Of a stretch of DNA of 64,000 bases, positions 21,701 to 31,639 are shown one piece after another. The number at the start of each line of letters is the position of its first letter. The first letter of the stretch is position 1. The notes beneath the pieces are model-generated. The model did not search any database and was not told the origin of the DNA. It worked only from the letters and a program-made list of their open reading frames with translations. This stretch comes from Elmis aenea (lineage: Eukaryota; Arthropoda; Insecta; Coleoptera; Elmidae): NCBI GenBank assembly GCA_947652605.1, contig OX393576.1, positions 14,472,575 through 14,536,574 of the forward strand, in the 5' to 3' direction. A program made the translations under genes and the position numbers.

Positions 21701-24700
21701 CTCGTCGGGTTCAGCAACTCCTGGTGAGGTGGTACACCCTATGTACCACTATGCCTGTAATGCGAAATTTTGAGTAGCTTGGTTTATCACAAATTGTAAT
21801 ATTTTCTTTTATTTTACTTCTTTGTGCGTACAGATTTGTTTGAAAAACTATATTTTCAATAATTTTTTTCGGTTAACAGTAAACTAAATATTTTATAAGG
21901 TGTAGGATCAGTAACTTGATAAACAATATCTGTAATTCCAGCATAATATTCAAACTGGCCAGAACAGCAGCTAGTCAAAGATTCGTCCATCTGGGTGCCT
22001 CCTGAATGTTATTACTTGTATTTTTGTAAAATGACAGTGGCATATTGTTATCAGAATCTGACTAATCAGAATAATTTTGATAAGTTTCTAAAGTATCCAT
22101 TTCTAAATTAACTTCCCTTTCGTTATTTATCTGCTCTGTATCATCTAGTTCAACAATTATAGATTCTTGGTCAGTCGGAATATCTTCAATTTTCGCAAGA
22201 AATTAATCCTTTCAATTTAAATGGCAAGTCTTCTAAACTGTATAATGATTTTAATAGTGATTATTTGTTTGAATGTTCACAGTGGTACAAATAACGTACC
22301 ACCAAATTATTGTCAAATAAACACAAGAAAAACTTATTTTAAATATGAAAACAATGTCAAGTGCAAACCATACCACAAGCAGACAGATTTAACATAAACA
22401 CAATTATTTTATGTTAAAATTACACTAATTACAACAAATTATTTTTGTACACTTTACTGGGGTCCAAAATACAACTAAAATGAGTTGACAGACAATCAAT
22501 GCAAGCAATTTCTATCGGGTTCTGACCTGCAGCGTAAAGTTACGTTATGTCAGTACATATTGGCATAGGTGGTACAGTTTTTAAGCGATCGTGCAGAACA
22601 GCAGAAATATTAAATTAGGTGGTACAATTTCAGTACCACCATGCAGCATTGGTAACAAAAATGGTGGTACATAACGTGTACCACCATGCCTGTAAGAGTT
22701 AACCATTTTCTCAAGAAAAAATATATCTTAAAATCATTGTCATTACATACATTTGTAAAGCGACGAAGTCATGCCTATATCAAGCAATGACGATTAAATT
22801 TAGAATAACCCGTCGCACAATAGAATTTTTTGAATTATGTACAATCACTCGATTATTTACGTTTGAATTTAAAATGCCATTTTTTTCCCCACATATAATT
22901 AACATTATTTTTTTGTTTTTATTTAACTATGAGCGAGCTCTTTGTTAAAAATTTCATAGCTCATCACTGATTATAACGGTAATAATTAGTATTTAACATC
23001 GTTTGATTGTTTCAATTAACCTAACCCATAAATGACATGCGGTCAGATGCAGTTACAGTAGAATACGCATGCGGGCATGCTAAAATTCAAGATTTTTAAT
23101 TTCTGATTGACACCGTACTAGAAAATCGTATACGATTTTCTTAAACGAAAAAATAGTATAGTATAAAACAGACTTAAGCGTTAAACCTCTGCATATTTTT
23201 TTTAAGCATAATAATGGACCTTAAATGGTGATTATTCAAGTATTAATATTACAGTATAAAACTATATTTTTGAATACCGGAAAATTTATCCTTTAAATAT
23301 AAGAACTTCTGTTTGTGAAGTACAATCACTCTTAATTATTAAATTTTGTTCTCACAAGGTTGTGGTGCTTCTTCTTGTAAACAAATTTAACAGAGCTGTT
23401 GATTTTAAATAACCATTTAGGTGGGAGAAAGTGTTTGTTTAATAAATAGAAATTGTCATTCGCAACATCGGGTGTCACAGTAGTCTAAACATTTTCATCG
23501 TTAACAACTTGTTTTTGTTGAATGTCTTAATATTTTTTGAGATACATGCTGGGCGATATTTTCAGAACACAATACAATAACGAGTAGAAATAATTTTTTT
23601 AAATTGCAACACATTGACTGTTTGCTGTAAAAGTGATGTAAATTCATTTTTTTTTGTCGAGATATTTAAGGGTTTCCGTTTCAGTCGATATAAGTTTGTC
23701 TATGTTTCTATGAATTTAAATAAATGTAAGTTCATTAAGCAAATGATTAAAAAAAAAAATTGAACCTATATTTTTTGTTTTGAGCCATACATGGATTTAC
23801 ACTGTTATCATAATTATTGAATTGTAAAAATCATTAAATTTTAATTATTTAAATTTCACTTGAATTACAGTTTTAGTCCGGTTTTGTTTATAAATAAGAA
23901 CACGAAACGAAATACTGTTGTTTAATCTCAATTTAAACAACTTGTCAAGCATATTCGCATACAGAAGTCATGATTAGATTCCGTTTAATAAACTTATAGA
24001 TTTTCGTATTACATAAATAATTATGCCATGTCATTTACTAACGAATTTGCAGTTGGTCTAAGCTTGTGAATATTTTGAAGTATAAACTGTAAATTGTCTA
24101 CAAATAAAAATTTCACACTAAATTAAATCTAAATTACTTGTTTTTATATATATTTTTTTAAATGGACTTAACACCATTTTTAATGAACTGTCCATTGGTT
24201 TGATTTTAATTTTTAATTTGACCAATTCTATTGGTTTTATCTATAGCTGTTACAAGGTTTTCATTCTACTTTATAGAGTTTTATTGGATCTGAATTTAAA
24301 GTGTTAAAATTCTGGAAATTATTTTTAAAATTTATAGTTTTCACTGTTTAAATGGATCGTACCATGTGAATTATTTTGTTTCAGAAACAATTTAACAAGT
24401 AAAATGAAATCTGTTGAATAGTTGTTGTGCAGAACTACAATTACGTTTGTTATTAAAAAAATTGTATTTGTTTGTTGCGAAATACATGTGGACAATATTT
24501 GCAACAGTTGGCAATTACATTTTGAATGTTTGTTTTTTTTATATCAACAAAAAATTATTTGAATTATGCCCATTTCTATTTACCTGTTAAAAAGTAGATC
24601 TGTTAAATTAACAAAAAAAAGTTGTGTGCTATTTGCAGATTTAAATTTTTTGGTAAATTACGTTTCATTGGAATTAAGTCCAGTTTATTTAGTGTTAAAA

Positions 24701-26631
24701 ATTTTTCAAACTTTTGGAAAAGGTGTTTTTTGTTACATATTCTTTTGGTAAAAGGGTAATTATTTGTTTCGTGACTACTGACAAATTTTTAGCATTGAAC
24801 AGCACTGAAGTTCACAGTAAATTGGTTCCCAAGATGGGTAAGTGTTTTTTTCGTTTTGGTTATTATGTGAATTATATTACTTAAAAGGGGTTTGTAAGAT
24901 TTAAGTAAATTTTTGAAATTTTAATATTTAAAAAAAACTGTAGCTAGTAAGCAAACTAAAAGGCTGATGATCATATCTTAAAAGAGTTTTATAGCGGTTA
25001 TCACGAAACAAGTAGAGAATTTAAAAGTTTGTGTTGGGGAAGCCTTGCATTTTTCAGCACTTTTACGGTTCAGTAACTGAGTTTTTACTTATTAATCTAT
25101 TTTCAACTTACAATTTCATAAGTTAGTTTGTTTTATAAAAATTAAGGTAAAGAATGATTTATAAATGATAGTTTGTAGGTGTTGAGAAAAATTGCTTCAA
25201 TCTGTCACAGGAAAATATATAGTCACGATCATATGTTTACTAGGACTAAAGTAATAGTGCTAACGTTTTATGTATACTCGAAAATTTTAAATGCAGAAAG
25301 TTCATATTAGAGTAATAGAATACAAAAATTATAACAAATGCAGTAAATATGAGCAATAGTAAATTAAAAAATAGTTTTATTCATGTAAGAATACATTTAT
25401 TTGACTATTTACTAGAACATATTGCAAGGGTGGGATTTTCTCCAGTGTTGTATTGTGCCCATACCATGAATTCCTTGAACTGATACTTTTTTCCTGCGTT
25501 AATAAAGAACTAAGAAATTTTTAGTTACACTTTATGTTGGCATGCAATCCAAATTATATTTCAATGCTTCAATAGTAAGCTATATTGTTTAAATTTTAAA
25601 TAAATATGTGTATGTTATCGTTAAACACGTTAAATTGTCTTTGGTAAAGTGCAACAGTTTTCTTGGGTCTTGTTCATTTTAATAGTATCCCTTTATTTTA
25701 GTAGAAAGGGATGGCAGCTGTTTACTGTAGCTCTGCATTTTATGTCAACCTGTGATATAGTGATGTAATGAATTTGAAGTTAATATGAGATTAAATTACA
25801 TTATTTGAAAGATATAATGAAATATTAGGCCATATAAAACTTCAATATTTTTATTACATCACTTAAGATGTTTTGCATTAACTAACTTAATTTTAATTAA
25901 TTAGGCTGGCCGTGGGCGTGGGGTGGTGGCACGTGGCCGGGCCGGTGGACCCCCGGCCCGTGGGGCGGCGGCCAACCGGGCGGGCCGGGGCGGAGCAGCA
26001 GGGGGACGTGGGGCAGCACGGCAGCCCGCTCGTGGGGGGGCCCGCGCCAAGGGAAATTTACAAGGTAAGAGTTTAAATGTTGACTATCGAAAATTTTAAA
26101 TTTTGCAAATTGTAAAAAGCTGACGCAACATATTCGTCCAATTCATATTGTTGTTTTATTTCAGCTGTTTTGTTAGGGGTTGCTTAGTTTTCTTGAACAT
26201 CTATATTTCTTCACGGAGTTAGGATAGTTCCTTACCTATACCAGTATGTACCTGTTCCTATGTTCCTTTATCACCATAATTTGCACCTTATTTAGTAGAA
26301 CTACCATTGTACAATGAAATAGTTGACCCTTTTAACATGGGAGATTTTCTTTTGGCAAATAAATCTAAGTGCAACTATCAAAACAGCTTTTTTAAAACAC
26401 TTGATTGTTAAATGAATCTCCCATGTTCACTGCTAATTTCAAATACTAAAATAAATGTAATCTCATTTAGGTAAGCGGAAGTTAGACGGGGGTCACCAGA
26501 ACCAGGGGGAGTCAAAGCGCAGATACCAGAGCAACTGGGGCAGTCAGCCCCTGGCGCAGCAGCCTCTGGGAGCAGCGGGTGTCAATGGAGATCAGCAGTG
26601 GTACCAGGATTCGTATCAGTCCTGGAGCTAA
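15274..26631 (+). CDS. Syp: Syncrip (hnRNP Q/R), triple-RRM RNA-binding protein
   Basis: Nine coding exons: 15274-15709, 15782-16023, 17027-17162 (or the alternative 17274-17409), 17619-17974, 18034-18179, 18240-18361, 19311-19459, 25905-26064 and 26471-26631. They sum to 1908 nt, i.e. 635 codons plus stop, close to the 623 residues of human hnRNP Q. The order is an N-terminal acidic domain (residues about 20-100), RRM1 (RNP2 VFCGKI, RNP1 RGYAFVTF), RRM2 ([14 protein letters not shown]), RRM3 (LYVRNL, DYAFIHF), a Tyr-rich segment, an RGG/RG box, and a C-terminal [16 protein letters not shown] tail. The protein binds mRNA in nucleus and cytoplasm and controls translation, stability and localisation; in Drosophila it is a temporal neural regulator (known for the family). 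All phases fit. Confidence 0.96.
15782..16023 (+). CDS. Syp: Syp exon with RRM1
   Basis: The acceptor is ATTGTTAG and the donor gtaaga. It encodes [13 protein letters not shown], then RRM1 with RNP2 (VFCGKI) and RNP1 (RGYAFVTF). It ends in phase 0 after AVQK, ready for either alternative next exon. Confidence 0.93.
16024..17026 (+). other. Syp: Syp intron between the RRM1 and RRM2 exons
   Basis: This 1.0-kb intron has a GC-richer patch at about 16830-16930, but no in-frame exon with convincing splice sites was recognised in it. Confidence 0.5.
17027..17162 (+). CDS. Syp: Syp alternative RRM2 exon a
   Basis: This 136-nt exon (acceptor acccacag, donor gtaaag) encodes [20 protein letters not shown] followed by [18 protein letters not shown] and EFSKLT. 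It is the linker and first half of RRM2, including the RNP2 motif LFVGNI. It enters in phase 0 and leaves in phase 1, exactly like exon 17274-17409, so only one of the two can be used without shifting the frame. Confidence 0.9.
17274..17409 (+). CDS. Syp: Syp alternative RRM2 exon b (mutually exclusive with exon a)
   Basis: It is also 136 nt with identical phases (acceptor ttcttgcag, donor gtaagt). It encodes [20 protein letters not shown] followed by [18 protein letters not shown] and EEFSKHA, a diverged version of the same RRM2 half. Its first half (GKKIGV) is nearer to the vertebrate hnRNP Q sequence as I remember it than exon a is. Only 111 nt separate the two exons. Including both would shift the frame of the RRM2 remainder. 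Confidence 0.9.
17619..17974 (+). CDS. Syp: Syp exon: end of RRM2 and most of RRM3
   Basis: The acceptor is TTGTATAG and the donor gtaata. It encodes [19 protein letters not shown], the RNP1 motif RGFCFLEY, the linker [14 protein letters not shown], and RRM3 with RNP2 (VLYVRNL) and RNP1 (KDYAFIHF). It ends in phase 0. Confidence 0.94.
18034..18179 (+). CDS. Syp: Syp exon: end of RRM3 and basic region
   Basis: This 146-nt exon follows a 59-nt intron. It encodes [20 protein letters not shown], then [19 protein letters not shown] and a Met-rich stretch. The Lys-rich segment resembles the nuclear-localisation region of hnRNP Q. Confidence 0.92.
18240..18361 (+). CDS. Syp: Syp exon: Gly/Pro-rich segment
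   Basis: This 122-nt exon follows a 60-nt intron (acceptor ctgtttag). It encodes [17 protein letters not shown] and a Gly-rich [10 protein letters not shown] end, leaving in phase 1 before a gtaagt donor. Confidence 0.9.
18362..19310 (+). other. Syp: Syp intron with a GC-rich segment and UGCAUG motifs
   Basis: The 949-nt intron holds a GC-richer segment at about 19000-19160 with TGCATG at 19029-19034 and 19095-19100. It also has an AG...gtaagt arrangement (19147-19162) that could delimit a microexon. No longer in-frame exon was seen. Confidence 0.45.
19311..19480 (+). CDS. Syp: Syp Tyr-rich exon with an alternative read-through C-terminus
   Basis: The exon opens with [20 protein letters not shown], continues with a Tyr/Asp-rich run and ends [10 protein letters not shown] at 19459, where a donor (gtgggt) lies. 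If that donor is not used, the frame adds VGGPLN and stops at 19478-19480, giving a short isoform of 535 residues without the long RGG box and C-terminal tail. The GC content stays elevated for some 500 bp beyond the stop and poly(A)-like signals follow, supporting an alternative terminal exon. Confidence 0.85.
19481..20180 (+). other. Syp: Putative alternative Syp 3' UTR with hairpins and AATAAA signals
   Basis: The stretch after the alternative stop is less AT-rich than the intron beyond it. It carries a perfect 15-bp hairpin (19620-19634 with 19702-19716), a 23-bp hairpin (20049-20071 with 20100-20122), and AATAAA at 20071 and near 20173. This is consistent with a 3' UTR of a short Syp isoform. 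The evidence is composition, structure and signals, not transcripts. Confidence 0.5.
20181..21166 (+). other. Syp: Syp intron, AT-rich
   Basis: This is part of the 6.4-kb intron between 19460 and 25904. Short CATA/TACA microsatellites occur at about 20390-20405 and 20557-20575. No exon was seen. Confidence 0.4.
21484..22969. mobile_element. Middle element of the nest: hAT element with exact 8-bp target duplication
   Basis: Ends are CAGTGGTGAGCT and, inverted, CAGTGATGAGCT. Both sides are flanked by ATTATAAC (21476-21483 and 22970-22977). Minus the inner piggyBac insertion it is about 348 bp, a hAT MITE. Subterminal text GGGGGCTCGCGCGAGCCC is GC-rich, unlike its surroundings. Confidence 0.85.
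21565..22698 (-). mobile_element. Inner element of the nest: piggyBac-like element in TTAA
   Basis: Exact 12-bp terminal inverted repeats CTCTTACAGGCA and TGCCTGTAAGAG are flanked by TTAA on both sides (21561-21564 and 22699-22702), the piggyBac signature. On the minus strand, around 22200-22000, an acidic stretch reads [17 protein letters not shown] and, after one stop, MPLSFYKN. This resembles the acidic N-terminus of piggyBac transposases but is broken. GGTGGTAC-type palindromic motifs recur near both ends and inside. Confidence 0.8.
23178..25904 (+). other. Syp: Syp intron, AT-rich, to the RGG exon
   Basis: No exon with an open phase was supported. An exon-like stretch at about 24795-24836 (acceptor TTTTTAG, donor gtaagt) would introduce a stop at its second codon in the required phase. 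Confidence 0.45.
25905..26064 (+). CDS. Syp: Syp exon: RGG/RG box
   Basis: This extremely GC-rich 160-nt exon stands in AT-rich surroundings (acceptor TTAATTAG, donor gtaaga). It encodes [20 protein letters not shown] and further RG/RGG repeats ending AKGNLQ. RGG boxes bind RNA and are targets of arginine methylation (family knowledge). Confidence 0.92.
26471..26631 (+). CDS. Syp: Syp last coding exon
   Basis: The acceptor is CTCATTTAG. Together with one G from the previous exon it reads [20 protein letters not shown], then [14 protein letters not shown], and ends YQSWS before TAA at 26629-26631. The KRK...SKRR and NWGSQP-AQQPL blocks match the C-terminal tail of vertebrate hnRNP Q. Confidence 0.94.
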
Positions 26632-27690
26632 GTGAAGGACAGTGCAACCCGCAGTGGACTGAGTGCGAGTGGCCCTGCGTCTGGGCAGTGGGGAGGGTGC
26701 GCAGCCTGCATGCCTGGTGTGCGCCTGCACCCGAGGTAGTAGTGGAACCCATTTGTATATAACAGCTGATGGTGTCCCCATACCTTTCTGCATTAGTTTT
26801 TACACTTGTTGATTTGGTTAATAATCGTATGTGTTGGGTTTTTCAAAATTTTTTAAAATTGTAATGTTTTCGAAACAAAAATTAAATTGTTTAAGTTGTT
26901 TTTATGTTTTAATGTTGTTTTGTGAATGGCACTGCGTCCCTTTGTTCTGGAGACTACATCGCAGGGGCGCTGCCCAGTTTTAGTCTAGACGCCGAGTGGT
27001 CAGCGGCAGTTGACCACTGGACGTGTTATTTTAATTAATTGCGTTTATTACTTAATCCCCGACATCCCAGGTGTCACATCACTGCATTTTATTTGGTTTT
27101 AATCATTACGTTAAATCTATTTTACACTGTTATACACTGACAAGTGTGGGTTTGGCACTGTAAGGGTTCGGCACCGAATTGTTGGGTTGCCGTGCCCGGG
27201 CATGGAGGGACTGCGCTCGGTTCATGCAGTGTCCTGATTGACCATTGCTCATGAAGCGAGTGAATTTTTTATTATATGTATAATATAAATATATTTTATT
27301 CCTGCAAATAATGCATTTTGCATTGTGATGTATTTTAGCAGTAATTTAAGGAGTAAGCATACTTCTGTTTCTAGTAGGGATATAATAACTCTGGACAGCT
27401 CCGAACAATAATATTACAGCTAAAACATTCATCATTTGCAAATTTTGTTCTGTTGATTTAATAATTATATTGAATTGCTTTTGCTTCCCCGACTTGTCCC
27501 TCTACACTGTAACAATCTGTCCTTATTATTTTTAGTGTGATGTAGCTAATGGTAAATTTGATAAAAAAAAAACTGTTTGTTACTGGTTCTCTTGTGGAGC
27601 TACTATTTAGAAGCTTCAGTTGGAATTGTTATCAATCATTAAACGACTGATGTACATGTCTCAATAAACAGTTGTATGTGTATTACATTT
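26632..27690 (+). other. Syp: Syp 3' UTR
   Basis: The stretch runs from the stop codon to the AATAAA at about 27663-27668 that precedes the presumed cleavage site. It has mixed composition with a GC-rich start. The position just before a CpG-rich patch supports gene-end then gene-start. Confidence 0.6.
27663..27668 (+). terminator. Syp: Poly(A) signal AATAAA, distal Syp end
   Basis: A canonical AATAAA lies about 1.03 kb after the Syp stop codon, followed by TGTGTATTACATTTG, a U/GU-rich downstream context. Confidence 0.5.
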
Positions 27691-27956
27691 GAAAGCGTGG
27701 TTTGATTTCTCCACCCACCCCTGCGGAGTTCGCGCGCGCCGCCGCCGCCCTGGCCAGCGTCGTGGCCGCTCCCATTCCGTCGGTGCGCGTTGGGACGGCT
27801 GCATGTCGGGTGAGAGCGGGCGGCCGTCTGGCGATGTCACGAGACTGGGCGGGGCGGGCTGTCACCCGTCGGGTGTCTTGACGTCTGCCGTGCCGCGTGC
27901 TAGTGTGTGATGAGTGCACCTTTTGTGACTAGAGATTATTATTGTGGCCCATTCGA
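27690..27956 (+). promoter_or_regulatory. CpG-rich promoter/5' UTR candidate of a downstream gene
   Basis: CGCGCGCCGCCGCCGCC and many further CpGs stand out sharply from AT-rich flanks. A strong donor-like CGG|GTGAGAG occurs at about 27808. The patch precedes an ATG-containing exon at 27957. In-frame stops upstream of that ATG argue that it is 5' UTR. Confidence 0.55.
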
Positions 27957-28000
27957 ATGGATAAGATGGCTGCCGCCAACACGGCGACCAGCACTCAAGG
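27957..28000 (+). CDS. Candidate first coding exon of an unidentified plus-strand gene
   Basis: It reads MDKMAAANTATSTQ plus two bases and ends at a gtaggt donor. The second ATG (AAGATGGCTGCCGCC) has a good start context. An upstream in-frame TAG fits a genuine start. The next exon was not found: joining directly to the exon-like segment at 62921 would give an immediate stop. The protein family is not recognisable from 14 residues. Confidence 0.5.
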
Positions 28001-30471
28001 GTAGGTGTGCACATTGACCGACCCCAGACCCCAGCCCATACTACACTCGGAACTCTTTGACGGTACACTTCCACGCAATTGTTTTCCTGCCCAAGCCCAA
28101 ACACTGCGCCAAGTTGCAGGATTATCTATCTATTAATTTGAGAGTCCGTTCAACACAAATATGTGTGGCCAATAACTATTATTGTCGCAAAACAATGAAC
28201 AAAGTTGTCAACTAATAACAAAGTATCCAAACGAACGTTTATTTTAAATCTTATTGATCAGTATGTTTACTAGTGCAAAAGCTAGTTTAGCTTAAAAGTT
28301 TGTTAAATGTGCTAGGATAAGGGGCGTGGTTTGTAATAGCCGTCGATGACGCGCTGAAGACCGAGTGATGATTGTCTTGTATTGGGAATCTGTCTAATAT
28401 CTGATAATTGCATTGCACGATAAAAGAATCTTAAGATCTCGACAGGTGACACTATTATTGCTTATTGACTCCTTTGTTGTCACGTTAAACTCGTCACTCG
28501 GCAAGAAATTGTCGAGTCTCGTGTATCATGTTGATAAAATTGCACTCAAAATCCTTTTAAGTGCCTGATAACTACTCTGGATGCTCTCAACATTTTAATA
28601 GAGACCCTTAAAGATGAATAGTTTGCATATAAAACATGTATAAAGGAATTTTTCGTCGTTCTTTTAATTTTAGATTCAATTATCACCCAAATGTTTTGAT
28701 CATCTCCATCTGTAGATAAAGAATCAGTTTCAAATTATTTAAAAGAAAATTCAACCACTCATTGTTTAGTTTCAAACAGTTTTATTAGTTATCATCACGT
28801 AGTATTTTGGAGTCTTCGTACTAAATATGTTTTGCCTAGAATCTTCTGTGAACAGTGTAGATAAAAGATATAAATTCAGTTTTTTAAACTATTTTATTTG
28901 ATTGTTGAAGCATCCAAATTTGCAAAATAAAGGAAATTTAAATTTTTTGCTACTTATTTTCGTTGCGTGAATTGTGTAATAAATTTCGTTATTCACTGTC
29001 ACGCCCAATCCAAATGGGGTGTACTCCTTTAACGCATCGTGTCTGATAAGTGTTCCAGAGATACCGTCCAAGTACTTGTCAGTACTATTTTATAGATGTG
29101 GACAGACATGGCGTTATATTTGTTCGATTTGCGCACTTTATGTAAAGAACTCGTTAATAATAAGAGGCCCCGCAAAAACTACATGCGCTTGGCCCCACAA
29201 AAACTGGGTTGGTCCTGCTTATTTACATGTAAAAGAATACGGAAAATGTGCCACAGATTCAAAGATACTTCTTGCAAAGTTAGATTTTTAAAGCTTAGTT
29301 TACTATTTGTAAACAGAGAAGATTATTATTAAAATTATTGCCAGGCTCAATTTTTTTAAATTTTATTCATGTAAAAACAATATAGGTATAAGGAGTTATT
29401 CAATCAGAAACGTGTATATTTGTTTTTAACGGTGATGGACGATGATGTAAAAGGTACTCCCTGTTGAATAAGTAGGTAAGTTTGATAACTATCTACCATA
29501 ATAAAATTATAGTTCCTAAAGACGTTTAAAAATAAAATATGCCCACATGTTTTGATAAAAATTATGCGGTCAAATTAAAAAGATAGCTTAATACTGGACT
29601 TCAAAAAAATAATTAAGAATTATAAATCTGTACAGTCCTAGATGTTGCTCTGCTTAATATGAAACTTTGATTTCTTAGGTTCATCAGAAAGCATCAGCTT
29701 GTCAGCTTGATTCAAAATTAGCGATATTTGCCCAACATCTCTATAAATTAATAAAAGGCAATAGAAATGTATTAGAAAAAAAATGAGCTTGAATTAAACA
29801 GTTATGAAATGAGTTTCATATCGTACAAATATTATATTCCAAAAAAGTGTCCCCTAAAACGTTTCCAAATCTTATACTGGTTTTCAATTATGTAACAACT
29901 GTCTCAAATAGACTGCGTGCTTTTCCTAAACCATTATACCATTACACCCTAATAGTCAAGGGTGCTATGTAGTGGTTGTCCTTGGAAATAGGAAATTCAG
30001 AGAATGACGGATGGATAATGTGTTCTAGTCACCTTAAATCATTGCAAACCGAAATCGATCGCGACATACTTTAATCCTAAAACTAACATTACGTTTATAA
30101 AGTTTCTATAATGAAAACGTCAGGTTTCTATGAAATGTATATTTGTTGTGTGGTACGAAAAAGTTCAATTTTGTTTTCGTAATTTTACACATTTTGTAAA
30201 ACTAGCACCTAAAATATTATGTAAAAATAATATAAGACTAGGGTCCATCCATATAAACTGTCAAATTGTCAATGATATTAGGCATCTGTTAACCGTTTTG
30301 TGATTATTTATTAATTTTTTTGGTACAGATGACATTTTAGAAAATTAATGTTTACATTTCATCAGGTGTTTTAGTTTAATATTGGTTGGTTAAAAAATCG
30401 TACCTTTCGTAACGTAAAAGCATACTTATGACGTAGTCGAACACCGATTCCTGACTGGTCAAACATCTGAC
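28001..30471. other. Intron or intergenic AT-rich DNA
   Basis: This probably begins as intron 1 of the gene starting at 27957. Two overlapping open frames at 29019-29332 have no recognisable domain. No other feature was supported. Confidence 0.35.
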
Positions 30472-31174
30472 AAGGGAGGGTCACGATACGTTGTCGCTAG
30501 AATTTGATTAAGGCTGTGTTTATCAAGGACATCAAAACTAAATGTTTTCCAGAGTTATACGTGCCACTGACCATTTCCTTCGAAAAAACAGGACAAAAAC
30601 TGAAACATTGGTATAAAAAGGTAATTTTTGCGATTGCGTTGGCCATGAAACCGTCAGGAACAAAATCTAAATTCTCCTATTTACCAATGCGGGCATCCTT
30701 TGCAAGTAAAATGGTGCAAAGTTTTTGCAAAAATCTTGAACAGTTTCGGAGAAAAACGTCAAAAACGAAACCCCTGCATAAGCGCTATGATTTGAGAAGT
30801 TGTGGTATATCTGTTATAGCTAAATCTATGCGACTTGCATAGGCGTTTAACATAGGGAAACCCGATTTTAAAAAGGCCTTGTTTTTCGCGTTTTTTTCTG
30901 GAACCGTTTAAGATTTTTTCAAAAACTTTGCACCATTTATTTTGCAAAGGATGCTCTCATTGGTAAATGGAAAAATTTCGATTTTGTCTCTGACGGTTTC
31001 ATGGCCAACGCGATCGCAAAAATGACCTTTTTAAACCAGTTTTTTCTCTATTTTTTCAAAGAAAATGGCCAGTGGCACGTATAACTCGGGAAAACATTTA
31101 GTTTTAATATCCTTGATGCAATAAACACAGCCTTTATCAAATTCTAGCGACAAACGTATCGTGACCTTCCCGGG
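30472..31174. mobile_element. Palindromic repeat element, copy 1
   Basis: The two halves are inverted copies. The left begins near GGGAGGGTCACGATACG and the right, inverted, near GGGAAGGTCACGATACG. They continue with GCTAGAATTTGAT, GGCTGTGTTTAT and a TTATACGTGCCACTG block. The centre contains GGAGAAAAACGTCAAAAACG and its diverged inverse. A second copy lies at 37671-38122. No transposase was recognised and no exact target duplication could be read. Confidence 0.65.
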
Positions 31175-31639
31175 TGAGAAACTTTCCGTATTTAATAGGC
31201 AATTTTATGAAACCTATTGATAAAGCTAAAAAGGGAGATATGCTATTCAAATTGCTACAGTTTGTTTTAAAATGCATCTTTACAATTTTGGTACCTATTT
31301 TGATTATAGAAAAACCTATCTTAATAAATCCCAATTTTATTTGAACTGCAACCAAATAGAAATAATCAATGAATTGTCAACATAACAACCATTAATAATA
31401 TAATAACATTTACTCTATTGTACTAAAATAAAGAAACACACGTTCTTTGCGCTGTCAATCATGTTAAATTTCTCAAATTTAAACATACAGAGAACTCAAA
31501 AAAATCAAACCAATAATCCGAAACGACAAAAAATCAATAAAGAATCCTAAAGTACGATCAAATAAATGATAAAACATGTTTATAACTTGGGTTAACGTTG
31601 ATGTGGTCATCTTTTGACAAAATATACATTTTTTGAGAC

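Larger units (their letters stand above)
21167..23174. mobile_element. Outer element of a triple nest: long-TIR DNA transposon with TAA target duplication
   Basis: Terminal inverted repeats of about 53 bp (21167-21219 and the inverse ending at 23174) differ at one position in my reading. They begin AGTCTG and contain the palindromic core AAAATCGTATACGATTTT. TAA flanks both ends (21164-21166 and 23175-23177), which fits PIF/Harbinger-like insertion. Without the inner insertions it would be about 514 bp, so it is non-autonomous. The superfamily is inferred from the target duplication only. Confidence 0.75.

Noticed and set aside
24795..24836. Exon-like segment with acceptor TTTTTAG and donor gtaagt in the Syp intron
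   Set aside because: In the phase left by the preceding Syp exon it gives a stop at its second codon. It could only be a poison or untranslated exon, for which there is no further evidence.
27683..28104. Several 73-80-codon open frames on both strands
   Set aside because: They arise from the CpG-rich composition. The translations are Arg/Pro/Gly-rich with no domain and conflict with the spliced first-exon reading.
29019..29332. Two overlapping 78- and 90-codon open frames
   Set aside because: No recognisable domain, codon use like the AT-rich background, and no convincing flanking splice sites.
30504..30947. Open frames of 112 and 62 codons in both directions
   Set aside because: They lie inside a palindromic repeat and mirror each other, so they are chance frames of the repeat.
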